A DNA stretch of 64,000 nucleotides from Lucinisca nassula (taxonomy: Eukaryota > Mollusca > Bivalvia > Lucinida > Lucinidae): positions 75,000,858 to 75,064,857 of the forward strand of contig OY757010.1 in the NCBI GenBank assembly GCA_963580285.1. The letters run 5' to 3'. Positions within the stretch are counted from its first letter, which is position 1. Each line of letters starts with the position of its first letter. Position numbers and translations under genes: made by a program. The notes under the pieces were generated by a model, which saw nothing but the letters and a program-made list of their open reading frames with translations, was not told the DNA's origin and searched no databases. This document shows positions 32,746 through 43,104 of the stretch, in pieces.

Positions 32746-34718
32746 AGCTCCCTTAAATGAAATTTCACTTTTGCGCTTTCCCGTGAAATAACAACATTCT
32801 TCCTAAGATTCCCGAATTCTCAATAAAGGACATCGTCAAGCCTTAGTCGGTGTTGGTGTACCAGCAGTCGGGTGTAGCGATTTTGCAGGTATACCCATAT
32901 GTCGAGTTATGACTGAACGCAGTCGTCGTGTGGCGGAACGGTTTTTAAGCATTACTTCAATTAAAAAGGCACAATACTGAACGTAACACAATCTGAAGCA
33001 CCTAACACAAGCCAGGTGTTTAGTATCTATCTATTGTTCTTGCATGAATACCTATGCGCATGGCTGTTTGAAGCCATTGTCAAATGGACGGAAAGCCGTG
33101 CTCAAACAGAAAAACCATGTTCAAATCATGAAAATCGCGTGCCGTTTGAACATGGTTTTGAAATTTTGATTTCACCAGACGGGAATGGCTTTGTTTACGG
33201 GAGCTTACCACTAAATATTTTCCATAGGCGACAATAGTAGCCTTTTACATGCTGCCACAAAAACTACACATACAAAACTTTTCAAACCTTACTTGTTCAT
33301 AGAGCCACCCTAGCCCAACAAGTTAATGAGAAAAAATCTATATATAGCCCATCTCATTTTTGAGCTATGATCGGCCATGTTGTTTATGTACTGCCCCGCA
33401 CTGATTTTTAATGACAGATTCTTTCTGTCATTCTTCGTCGTGCTGCATGTTTTCAATTTTAACGTCCGAACTTCCGGCTTCCACTACTTTTGAAATATGA
33501 CTCCGCGCAAATAGTCCGTTGTTTGTTGACTTTTCATGCTCGCTGTCTCAAAACTAATTTCTCATGGCATTATTTCCGCATTTTGATTACATGTTTTGTT
33601 TCATTTGTAATCAAAATACAAAAATGATCTTTCTTAAATTACAAACAAAACGGGAAAAGTTAATTGAATATGCATAAGGAAAATTCCCATTTTATACAGA
33701 CGACCGCATAATGGGTCATTGGCGAATCTTGGAGACGGCGTCTAACCACGGCCTTCACTGCGGGCTTCACTGTTGTCGAAAGTTAGCCCATTTTTTTCCT
33801 AAATTAATTCCTATATTTCTAGCTGACGCCCCTAAATTTTGATCCGGGATTTCGAAATGAAATCTTCGTCAGATAAGTGATAATATTACATTCAGTACAA
33901 AATGGGTTATGATTAATTATATTTGTATCAATACGCCATTAAAGTACCTTTGTATATTTTTAGAAAAGAAAAAAAAAAAACAACAAAAAAACAATATGTA
34001 TAGAGCTACAATCAGTGCACACCATTTAAGTATCTAGATAAACTTTGAAAAGTAAAGAAAATAGACCGTCTAATATGCTGTATTTAACTTTTGATTCTCG
34101 GCCAAGCCGCTTTGTCTGGTCCTGACCCGCACACAACAGTTACAGGCCAGGTTAAGATTTTACCCCTTCAACCCACGAGTTTCTCCAGTTCGCTCTTCAG
34201 TCACTGAATTTGTACGTGTCCATTCTACACATGTAAATTGGGTGTCTAGTCAATAGTCGTCAATAGCATGTCAAACCATGTAGAACCGAATGCGGTGTAT
34301 CATTATGAGCCATCTCACCAGGTTCTACACTGTTTGCATCTGTGGGTATCTGTACTTGGCTATAAAGGGCTGAAAGGGTACAGACTCATAACACTTACAT
34401 GACCTAATTAAATGCGAAGTACGTGACGCTAGAAACTTCACCGTACGGTAGCAAGCCAGCAATAATAAACTCTTAACAGTTATCACTGTCCAATTCTGTT
34501 GTATAGGTCTAAATAACTGAATATGTAAGCACAATGTTGTGATAAATAATTAGTCACATGCCGCAAAACTTCAAACATCGCACAAAAAGTGTTTTCCTTT
34601 ATTGTAGCGCACGACATAAGGCAAGTTCTTGACTAAGCCGCGAAACACATCTGTCAACAAGTGTAAGCTTTTACAAGAAAGTTGCGGCTATGTGTTGTCA
34701 AAAAACTGGCAACTATCT
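32746..34718. other. Low-repeat region
   Basis: No exon or known RNA recognised. At 33111-33159 a perfect 15-bp hairpin (AAAACCATGTTCAAA, 19-nt loop, complement) is present. An A-rich tract lies at 33960-33990. Confidence 0.4.
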
Positions 34719-34823
34719 CAGCAGGCACATGACGTAATTGTGACGTCACATCAACGTCGGTGCAACGTCATGGCGTTGCATCGACGTTGATTTGACGTTG
34801 CCCTAGCGACGTGTGCCTGCTGG
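34719..34823. mobile_element. Mini inverted-repeat element, CAGCAGGCAC ends
   Basis: The left border CAGCAGGCACATGACGT is matched inverted by ACGTGTGCCTGCTG on the right (one mismatch in 14). The inside is rich in ACGTCA/TGACGT and CAACGT/ACGTTG palindromes. At 105 bp it is a MITE-like element; the superfamily is not determined. Confidence 0.75.
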
Positions 34824-34973
34824 GTAGTCATTTGCATGTTGTTTTATTTATAATGTCCAAGTAAAATGAAGATGAAAGTGTTTAACAGCCGATTCACCTC
34901 AGTTTTGTGAACCAAACTAAAAACAGCACTCCAGCGCCATTGTCCTTATCACTTAAGAAAGTAAATCTGAATT

Positions 34974-36051
34974 GCACGACCCGCAGAAAAGCGACCGACT
35001 GAAGTCGGTTGATTTTCTAAGAGTGCCCTAAAATCACCGTGTCATTCTGTCATTCTGTCAGTCTGTCTGTCCGTCCGTAACCCGTTTGTGAAAATTGGTG
35101 ATAGTGACTTTACCGCTTGGAATATTTAAACAATTTTTGTCATACTGAAAGATATCAATGAGATCTAACCAATGAACTTGCGAAATATTACATTCCATTT
35201 AGTATAGCCTCGCCGAGGCGAAAAATGTGAAAATTTTCGAACTGCTTCTCATCGGAAACCGTTGGGCCGATTGAAGTCAAATTTCATATGAAGCCTCTAT
35301 GGGATGGAGGAAACCAAAATTTGCTCATGGGATCCATGTCACATGACCAAAATGGCCGCCAAGCCATATATGGTCTGTCTGTCTGTCTGTCCGTAACCCG
35401 TTTGTGAAAATTGGTGATAGTGACTTAACCGCCTGGAATATTTAAACAATTTTGGCATACTGATAGATATCAATGAGATCTAACCAATGAACTTGCGAAG
35501 TATTACATTCCATTTAGTATTGCCTCGCCGAGGCGAAAAATGTGAAAATTTTCGAACTGCTTCTCCTCGAAAACCGTTGGGCCGATTGAAGTCAAATTTC
35601 ATATGGGGCCTCTATGGGATGGGGGAAACCAAAATTTGCTCATGGGGTCCAGGTCACATGACCAAAATCGCCGCCAAGCCATATATGGTAAAAACCCTTC
35701 AAAAATAGTCTTCTCCAGAACCACTGGGCAGATTTCCACGAAACTTGATAAATAGCATCTGGGACGTAGGCCCATCATAAATTGCTAAAATGGTGACCCT
35801 GGGTTGACTTTGACCTTCTTTGTGCCTAGGTCAAACTTTGACACATATGCTTTTGTATTGGAAAAGTGAGAATGCATTTTATCCTGCAAACCATTCAGAA
35901 TACAGTACTAAAGTATAAGATATATTTGTGCTCCTTACGATAAGGCGCATTTATTGGGGGAGCCGTTTTAGGTCCAGGTCTCATGACCAAAATGGCCGCC
36001 ATACCCATATATGGTTACACTCATAAAGCTAAAAGCATCCGGCGGGTCGTG
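34974..36051. mobile_element. Inverted-repeat element (type W), copy 1, with internal duplication
   Basis: Ends GCACGACCCGC at 34974 and its inverse GCGGGTCGTG at 36051. It contains 'GAAGTCGGTTGATTTTCT', GTCTGTCTGTCCGTCCG, 'GCCTCGCCGAGGCGAAAAAT' and 'CATGACCAAAATGGCCGCCA'. The segment from the GTCTGTC run to CCATATATGG occurs twice (about 35053-35370 and 35372-35690); the sister copy at 61186-61907 has it once. No transposase encoded. Confidence 0.85.
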
Positions 36052-36533
36052 TACTTCAGCTGAAGCACTGTTTTTTCACAGAATCTGTCATTTCAGTGCC
36101 TTTTGGCGCTTTGATTTTAAACAGGGGGGTTACCAAATAAAATAAGCTACAATTTCTTTGAGCATGCAGGTACCAGTATAAAATTTCCATCATTTTATTC
36201 CCATATACCTAGCATTTTCTCACACTGAAATGAAACATGAGATATATAGCCAATGGAAGCAAAACTGGTATTTAGACCGCAACTAAAAGCTCTGTCCCAA
36301 AAGGGATAAAACCCGGCACCTCCGGTATTTAGTGCAAAGCTACCTTACGACGTAACGTGATCGCCCTGAACCTAGCGTTTCTGATGACCTCAGATAGCAA
36401 CATCATTGTAAACAAGCCGCCATATTGGTTTGCCGGTCGCATTGGAAGAGTTTTATATGGAGTTTATGGGGGTTTTTGTTGCGTTTTCATTAAAATTTTC
36501 TGTCGGAAGTGTATGCAAGAACAGCGATCACCC
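36052..36533. other. Unassigned sequence
   Basis: Begins with 'CTTCAGCTGAAGCACTG', also present beside the other W copy. No gene recognised; the open frame starting at 36357 has no recognisable features. Confidence 0.4.
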
Positions 36534-36631
36534 GCATTAACATTTGCCGGATCCCTCGGAAGATATTTGAACATTCGGCCTAACGGCCTCATGTTCAAAT
36601 AGCTTCCTCGGGACCCGGCAAATGTTAATGC
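36534..36631. repeat. 98-bp foldback: 41-bp arms, 4 mismatches
   Basis: 36534-36574 pairs with 36591-36631 (37 of 41 positions). The 16-nt loop contains a smaller GGCC-TAAC-GGCC hairpin. In size it resembles a small-RNA precursor or a tiny foldback element. Confidence 0.9.
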
Positions 36632-36639
36632 CTGAAAAA

Positions 36640-36897
36640 CCATGGTTGATCCCTATGCCAACGGTAACATTTTACCATTTCTCGCAAGTATACATTACAT
36701 ACCCGCCTGGTTTGCACAGGGACACGGAACTTCCAGTATATATATCCCCAGTCTATGTCCCATAGCTGTGCACGTTGTGGGATTAGTTCCTGCAAACAAT
36801 TTTTCAGACGGCATCGCGAATTTACTTCCGCTTCCGGGAATTGAACTCGGACTTCTAGCGTCATAATTCTGTGCACTAACCACTGAGCTATCACGCG
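36640..36897 (-). mobile_element. tRNA-derived SINE (family S4)
   Basis: On the minus strand it starts with a tRNA-like head: 'GATAGCTCAGTGGTTAGTGC' (A box) and, about 35 nt on, 'GAGTTCAATTCCCGG' (B box). The pairing in the acceptor region is poor, so it is not a functional tRNA gene. About 180 bp of unrelated body follow. Only one copy is recognised here. Confidence 0.65.
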
Positions 36898-37257
36898 TCA
36901 TTAGGTTTCAGATCATTTGCAAACGCATGTATTACCTTTGCTCACATAACAATAACACGCCTTTACAAATTTCTTATTTCTGTTCAAGAAAGATATTGCT
37001 GGGACTCGACAGAACCCGATTTCTCCTAGATGAGCCAGGGCATTACAAAACCTACAATAAAGACTGTGTCCAGCGAAAACTAAGATCAGTCTGCGCATCT
37101 GAGCAGTCTGATCAGGGTTTTTGCTGGTCGCATGAAACTTCTATTTCCACCGGGCTATCTATAGAGATGTAACGAAACGTTTTGCCATAATTGGTCGATG
37201 TTCAGACTGATTAGAAGCCTTTGCTGGCCGCACCTCTTACTGTAGGTTATGTCGTTC
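36898..37257. other. Foldback mini-repeat region
   Basis: 'GGGCATTACAAAACCTACAA', 'GATCAGTCTGCGCATCTGAG' and 'CAGTCTGATCAGGGTTTTTG' form a partly palindromic repeat related to 17750-18060 and 46905-47090. No gene. Confidence 0.5.
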
Positions 37258-37273
37258 GCTGGCTGGGATTGAA

Positions 37274-37572
37274 TGCCCCCGCCCATAGGGGCTTGAAGAA
37301 ATATATGGGCTGCACGATGCTTCCACGCAGAGTTGATACTGACCGCACATTAGTACTGGTAATCTGCTTTGGTCTAAGCTTGCCCAGGAAAACTGCTGCG
37401 AGTCGGCCCGTCCATGCATATAAACCCTATTGGTTTTATTGGGTGGCAGGGATTGAGATGTCGTTTCATCTCAATGTCGGGTAAAAGTCCCACGAAATTG
37501 GAAGCAACGTCTCTAAAATGACCTAAATAGTGTTGACGGGGACGTTAAACCTCAAATCAAACAAATCAAAAA
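37274..37572 (+). mobile_element. Full-length SINE (family S1) with a perfect 16-bp target-site duplication
   Basis: The body runs from the GC-rich head to 'CAAATCAAACAAATCAAAA'. GCTGGCTGGGATTGAA stands at 37258-37273 and identically at 37573-37588. A duplication of this length and a fixed 3' tail indicate LINE-type retrotransposition, so family S1 is a SINE and not a DNA-transposon MITE. Confidence 0.92.
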
Positions 37573-37588
37573 GCTGGCTGGGATTGAA

Positions 37589-39182
37589 GGGTGTCAGAAT
37601 TATATAGGCGTGTTCATGGTGAATTGTGACAACACGGTTATATAAAACAATGAAAGCACAGAGTACTGGTTGGTCGATGTCTCCAAGCATAGGTAGGGCA
37701 AATAATCCTTAACTTTGGTTTACTCTGCTTCATTAAACTCTTTCATTCTCGTTTAAAGCAACATTTTATAGTGTAGATCTTGATCAGACGCACCATTCAG
37801 CAGCATCTGATCTGGGTATACACTGTTCGCCAAGCCCTTACTATGATTCCATAATCTTTAGTCCGAAGCAACACTCTGACATCACTGCGGCTATAGTTTC
37901 CGACAAGTCAGTGACAGTCACGTGCACTTCGGCACTGAACAGCTTTTCTTCTTAGAAACTTTGGAAAAACATTGAAAAACAATCGTTTAAGCTTAGCCGC
38001 GTTGTTAGTTCGTCTTTGAAGCCAGATTATTGCATATATATAAGAGTTTTATCTGAACAATCCAGACCAGTACCAGCTGATGGATTTGGGAAACAGTGTT
38101 AACCCAGATCAGACGCCGAAAACATATTCTTTACTGTTTTCAGTTTCACCAGTCTAAGAGCCCGTTCGTTTTCACGGACGCGCACGCCGGATACAAACGC
38201 GCGTACGTAAACACACTGGTATTCTCTGAAAAATCTGAGCCTTTGCTTGAAGCCAAATGATTTCACAACAACACACTGTACATGTATTGCTTTTTGGTTT
38301 GGTCGCCATGAGGCGGGCAAACCGGGTATAATGACCAGATTGTAACTGTTCCATGGAGGGGCACGTGACGCGATCAACCAATCAGCTTTAACGATGATGC
38401 AATACTATACTGCAATTACAGGAAACAGCCTGTCTGAATAGCGAAACAGACCGAAAAGCAAGCGTTTTAACTCCAACAATAAATATCTTAAGGGAAATGG
38501 ATACACCTGGCAGGTGTGGCAGTTAGTCTACCATTTTTGGCTTCCGATTTCGATTGGAAGCCCTTTAGATTGGATTGGTGATACCCCAGTTTATTTCTAA
38601 CCGTCTTATGGCGTAACTAGGAAAGTACGCAGTGAAAACGGGTTCAGAATAAACAGGAATGCAGCGCCCGTCGATGTCTATTTATAAAGCGTTTCCAGAT
38701 ATCTATTTATAAAGCGTTTCCAAGAAGTCAAACTAAAGAAAAAAAGTTACAGTAGAAACAGGTCCTACTTTCAGTTTCGTCCTTTTGATGTAACCTCATA
38801 GGTGCCAAAAATATTCCACTTTTATGAGCCTGGAGTGGTCATTTTCTAAGCATAGGGATGCCATTTTTTAGGTAAGTTTTACAAAAATGCATGTACGTTG
38901 AGCAAACAGTTTAGATCTTGATCAGATGCGGCGTCTGATCTGGGTCTACACTGTTTGCCAATGTCTGAAAAAGGGTCGCTAGGCATATATGGGTTAATTC
39001 GTCAATGTACTTGATTCCAGTTGGCCTACCCCGTGCAAGATGAAATTATCTTAACTGCCGTATTCGACTGTTGTGACTCGAAACTAACCGTATGGTCTGT
39101 ATAACCCGTCTTCTGCATTGGGATCGTTATAAAACATCAACATCTATGTGCTAAAATCTCATGAACTAGCATTTTCAGTTCA
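37589..39182. other. Low-repeat region
   Basis: Holds a family F end ('ATATAGGCGTGTTCATGG' near 37600) and several 'CTGATCTGGGTCTACACTGT'-type palindromes (37790, 38105, 38930). No exon recognised. Confidence 0.4.
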
Positions 39183-39378
39183 TTACGAAAACACGCCTAT
39201 TCAAATATATACAGAATTTTGCCACCCAAATGAAAATTGCCCGATAAAAAAAATCAGATTTGTTCATATTTCTGCTCTAAATATAGATTGTGGGTACTGC
39301 TTAGAACCGCCTCGATGACGAGGTTCTAACGACTACCCATTGTCTAGGGGTCAAGATTAGGTAGGCGTGTTTTCGTGA
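39183..39378. mobile_element. Complete family F foldback element, 196 bp
   Basis: The terminal inverted repeats TTACGAAAACACGCCTA (39183-39199) and TAGGCGTGTTTTCGTGA (39362-39378) match at 16 of 17 positions. The centre has 'GATTGTGGGTACTGCTTAG' and a CCTCGATGACGAGG palindrome. A partial second copy follows to about 39510. It is the best-delimited member and defines the family. Confidence 0.85.
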
Positions 39379-39519
39379 TGTGAGAAAATATTCTTTTTTT
39401 TCTTGTCCAAATATAGATTGTCGGTGCACGGTGTTCTGAACCCCCTATAAAGGAAAATAATGTACCCCTGTACACTCAACTTTCTCTATATAAAGTTGGG
39501 TTTATAGGGTTGTTCAGTA

Positions 39520-40873
39520 CTTATGCGGTAGCCTCAAAGTGCTTCTAGTGCCTGGTTACCTTCGTTGTTCAGTGCACGGACTTGTTGATGTAATGCTTTT
39601 CTTTTCTTAAGGATTTGTAAAAGACCAAAACAAAAAAAAAAAAAACGCCTACAGATTACAAAAGTTAATTCTGTCACTCGAGTCACACTTCTCTCGGAGT
39701 CTCAAACTTTTCATGGTCACTCAGAATTTCCAGGACGAGTTTACGAAGAGAATTTGACAGTTGAAATCAGTAAAAAATAGTTTTGCAGAGTCCAGTTACA
39801 TGTACATGCAGATAGTCTAACTAGCCGATAACTTACTGCGTAAAAAAATTCCGAGTTGTATTTCACGAAGTAAATCAATCAAGTGTGCTTGTTGTATGGT
39901 GATCTCTATGAAAGTGATATGTCATTTTTTCTTCATTTCTATAGCAACATTATTAACCGTTCTTTTATAAGCGGTGGGTGAAGAAAAAAAAACAGTTTTA
40001 AACCATGATTGCAGAACTTGTCTCGATCGTGCCTCGAACTCAGGCGGAAAGAGACCTCATATCCTGCCAACATGGTCAATTTTACAAACATGCCATTGTT
40101 CATCGCATGTCAAACGAGCAATTTAAAAGCTTAACATGTACATGGACAAATTTTCCACCAGAATAAAACCTGTGCGATTGAGCAGCTCCCAACATTCAGC
40201 CTTCTCTGTTCATAAATGCCGATTTTTTAACCAATACAGTTAGATGCGCACCGACGTTACGGTTTTGCTCCTTGCCGGGTCCGTGAATATGTTTCTACGT
40301 AGATTGTCCTCCTTTCAATGGTTTAAGACGGACAGCTAACACTGAAACAGTTTCCGTAAAAGCCTTACCAGAAATATTGTGCTTATTTAGAGCGACAACA
40401 TCGATGCAACGTCAAGACGTGGCATCGGCTTCATGGGCATGACATGGGTCTTTTTCACAAAGGCGACCAGCACTGGCTTAAACGAGCCTGCGAGTACGTG
40501 CAGCCATACCACAGCCTTTGCTGCTCTCGGATATGTAGAAGAGAAGTTGCGTTTCAGTTGGCTGCGCACATGCATTTGACAAAATATATGCTTATAAGGG
40601 AGGTAATACAGAAGAAATGATTAACTTTTTCAGCCCCAAAACCTGGGAAATCGAGTGAAAAGAATGTGAAAAATATATATATATATTTTTTTATATACCA
40701 GTTGATAACTTTACTTGAAAATAAATTTGTAAACCAGCACAAATGATTGCTTGCAGGTAAACTTCAACAAATGCGGACACCGATGCTAACGCCGACGCCG
40801 GACGCCGGGGGTATGGCAATAGCTCCCCCTTACTTTCGAAAGGCGAGCAGATTTTCAACTTTACAAACTAGGG
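39520..40873. other. Low-repeat region
   Basis: No gene or RNA recognised. An A-run lies at about 39629-39644 and a short AT run at 40674-40692. Confidence 0.4.
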
Positions 40874-41375
40874 AAAGCAGAAGTAAAACAAAGATCAGGA
40901 ATCAAGCAATTAACTTACTCCACCCATCAAAGACACCAAAGGGAAAGAAACACAAACATGAAGCGACCAGACCATAATGGAAACCTAAACAAAGGATGGC
41001 CATAAGGACAGTTACTTTCCCACAAAATGGCCAAATGGCCATCCAAAATAAAAAGACACAAATGATACACACAGTGAGTAGTAACAAACAACAACCGCCA
41101 CAGAAGAACCGCCTTGGAACGGTCAGTGGAAAGAATTCCACTGCGGGGCTTAAATCGATTTTACGTGGCCACAATTCTCGCCCTTACTTCTGTCGCGATT
41201 TAGACAAATAATTTGTTCAGTCCGCATGAAGGCCTCCTAACTCATCAGTGCAACATCTCCGTGAACACAAATAATCAAAGAACCACAGAGGTGAGACAAC
41301 GGTGAGGACTCGACAGCAAAAAAAAAAAAAAAAAATAACACTGAAATGCTGGAGCAAAAGAAAACCTACAGTTAG
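40874..41375 (-). mobile_element. Longest truncated retroelement 3' end
   Basis: Reverse complement of about 22500-23018, starting 'AGAAGTAAAACAAAGATCAG' and ending in 'GGAGCAAAAGAAAACCTACA'. Includes 'CCGCCTTGGAACGGTCAGTG', 'ATCGATTTTACGTGGCCACA' and an A-run at 41320-41336. Confidence 0.8.
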
Positions 41376-41454
41376 CCTTCTTTTTAAAAGGAAACTTTAT
41401 TACCGTATTTCGAAACACACCTATACAAATGCATTGTCATTTTTTGGCCAAAGA

Positions 41455-41616
41455 GTGAGTGAGTGTTTCAGTTTTACGTCCCACCAACAGCTAAGGTCAT
41501 ACGGAGACGGGACCTCGGTTTAAATACTCATCCGAAAGTCTGGAGAAGCCCGGGATCGAACCTGCGACCCCTGGTTTACTAGGCGAGTAGCGTAACCACT
41601 CGACCACGGGGGCTTC
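41455..41616 (-). mobile_element. tRNA-derived SINE (family S3) with a perfect 15-bp target-site duplication
   Basis: On the minus strand the head reads 'GGTCGAGTGGTTACGC' (A box) and 'GCAGGTTCGATCCCGG' (B box). The body contains 'GGTCCCGTCTCCGTATGACC' and 'AGCTGTTGGTGGGACGTAAA', and the end is an ACTC repeat. TTTTTTGGCCAAAGA flanks it at 41440-41454 and 41617-41631. Related to 48194-48385 and to the fragment nested at 32450-32515. Confidence 0.92.
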
Positions 41617-41870
41617 TTTTTTGGCCAAAGAAAAATAAATTTTAAAAAGAAACATTGGAATATTTGCCTTTTTTTGCTCAAAACAGATTGCGGGGAGTCG
41701 ACAGAAACGCCTCGACGAGGCGATTCTATCGAGTACTCACAATCTAGTGTCTCAGAGCATGAATACGGAAATTAATGTATACCCCTGCAAACCTGTGCTT
41801 TACTATATGAAAGTGAAGATTATATTTTCTTGTCCTTTGGGATCATTGATTCCATTGTGGAATTTTGAAA

Positions 41871-41933
41871 ATATCTGAGGGTCACTGATGAGGCCTAATT
41901 GGCCGAAACTAGCTAGTCTGGCCCATAAAATAT
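41871..41933 (+). ncRNA. Hammerhead ribozyme, type I, apparently intact
   Basis: The core is CTGATGA at 41885-41891. Stem II is GGCC/GGCC (41892-41895 with 41901-41904) closing a TAATT loop. GAAA is at 41905-41908. A very short stem III (A-C with G-T, loop TAGCTA) leads to the cleavage triplet GTC at 41916-41918, so cleavage is predicted after 41918. Stem I is GGGTCA (41879-41884) with TGGCCC (41919-41924), one G-U pair. Beyond an internal loop (CTGA / ATAAA), ATAT pairs with ATAT (41930-41933). All invariant core bases are present. The minimal stem III resembles hammerheads of Penelope-like elements and retrozymes. Confidence 0.88.
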
Positions 41934-42131
41934 GTACACTCCTTATTTTTCAGTTCTGTGGTGTATTCCTTGCTTCCAAAGGATAGCCCTTTTATAGAAC
42001 ATATTAAACTTCACTTCAACTGGTGTATGGGAATGTGTGGCGGCGGTAAAACGTCTCCCTGCCCTACATCATAGTGTAGATTATATTTTCTTGCCCTTTG
42101 GGATCATTGATTCCATTGTGGAATTTTGATA

Positions 42132-42195
42132 ATATCTTAGGGTCACTGATGAGGCCTAATTGGCCGAAACTAGCTAGCCTGGCCCAGAAAACATG
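42132..42195 (+). ncRNA. Hammerhead ribozyme, second copy, altered cleavage triplet
   Basis: Core CTGATGA at 42146-42152, stem II GGCC-TAATT-GGCC at 42153-42165, GAAA at 42166-42169, stem I GGGTCA (42140-42145) with TGGCCC (42180-42185), all as in the first copy. The triplet at 42177-42179 is GCC instead of GTC, which breaks the A-U pair next to the cleavage site; activity is expected to be reduced or lost. Confidence 0.85.
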
Positions 42196-42655
42196 TGCAC
42201 ACCATATTTTTCAGTTCTGTGGTGTATTCCTTGCTTCCAAAGGATAACCCTTTTATAGAACATATTAAAGGGGATCACAATTCTATAGGCATGATTTCGT
42301 GATGGAAATACAACTTTAAGGACCTTATGGTTGCTACTCTGTTGGCTCTGTCCAACTGAAAAAGGGGTCTACTCTAAAAGGGGAAGAATTTGCTGCTCAA
42401 GGGGTCTACTCTAAAAGGGAAGAATTTGCTCCTAAGAAGCCTTTAAGAGTATATCCCTTAGACATATCCAAAGAGAAACTACGTTTGCAGGAGTAGCCCC
42501 ACCCCTTTAAGGCGTATCTATTTCCCTTATGGGGAACTTATAACAGCCGCAGTCATTTTCGCAAATTTTACGTCTTGCAATGCCATTATGGAGTAAGTCC
42601 ATGGGGCCATGGAAACGAAAAACAACAGATTATAACTATACTACTACTCACAAAG

Positions 42656-42950
42656 TGTGGCTGGCTGCGGTAGCTGAGTCGGATGCAGTCTGACTGGTGA
42701 TAAGGAAGACTCGGGTTCGATACCTACCGGGGTCGGCAACATTCTTTCGTGGAGATTGATTATGAAATCTTTTCTATGGTCATTATCTCCCTTCCGCTGA
42801 TTCAGGAAGGGCAGGGGTCAGGTTTTGGCGACAGAATGTGCACTGAACTGGTAAACCGCTTACGGATGAGCCTGCTCAGGAAAAGCGTGGATAGGTACAC
42901 TGACAGGCCCAAACATGGCACAAATCAGTATTGACTGGGCCGTTAAATAA
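42656..42950 (+). mobile_element. tRNA-derived SINE (family S2), intact
   Basis: A box TAGCTGAGTCGG from 42671 and B box GGTTCGATACC at 42714-42724, spaced as in tRNA genes. The body has 'CTCCCTTCCGCTGATTCAGG' and 'AGAATGTGCACTGAACTGGT', the tail TTGACTGGGCCGTTAAAT and an A-run. Diverged relatives at 32358, 46481 and (minus) 47130. Confidence 0.88.
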
Positions 42951-43104
42951 AAAAAAAATACTTGCAAAGTTTACTTCACACAGATAGGAACAGATTTATA
43001 TATTCTGAACAGCTTTCGGTACGCTAATAGCTCTAATAATACGTACCTGTAAATGTTGGAAAGACAGAGAACGTTATTTTTCCTCATTTATAAAGATCGC
43101 TGGG

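Larger units (their letters stand above)
41813..42268 (+). mobile_element. Retrozyme-like tandem repeat, 261-nt period, two hammerhead motifs
   Basis: 41813-42008 recurs at 42074-42268 with few changes and an exact 261-nt offset; 42009-42073 occurs once between them, so the array is about 1.75 units. Each unit contains a complete type I hammerhead. Tandem units of a few hundred bases, each with a hammerhead and no protein, are the definition of animal retrozymes, which spread as circular RNAs copied by another element's reverse transcriptase. AAAG precedes and follows the array, a possible 4-bp duplication that is too short to rely on. The sequence does not recur elsewhere in the window. Confidence 0.82.
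41409..42298 (+). mobile_element. Family F foldback element carrying two nested insertions
   Basis: The left border 'TTTCGAAACACACCTATAC' and right border 'ATAGGCATGATTTCGTGATG' are the terminal repeats. The central hairpin 'GAAACGCCTCGACGAGGCGA' is at about 41703. It is split by a SINE (41455-41616) and by the hammerhead-bearing repeat (41813-42268), which explains its length of ~890 bp against 196 bp for the uninterrupted copy. Confidence 0.8.

Noticed and set aside
36357..36602. 81-codon frame with a hydrophobic stretch
   Set aside because: Overlaps the left arm of the 98-bp foldback and matches no family I recognise; not enough to call a gene.
36820..36897. Possible tRNA gene (minus strand)
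   Set aside because: A and B boxes are present but the acceptor stem does not pair and a long SINE body follows; treated as a SINE head.
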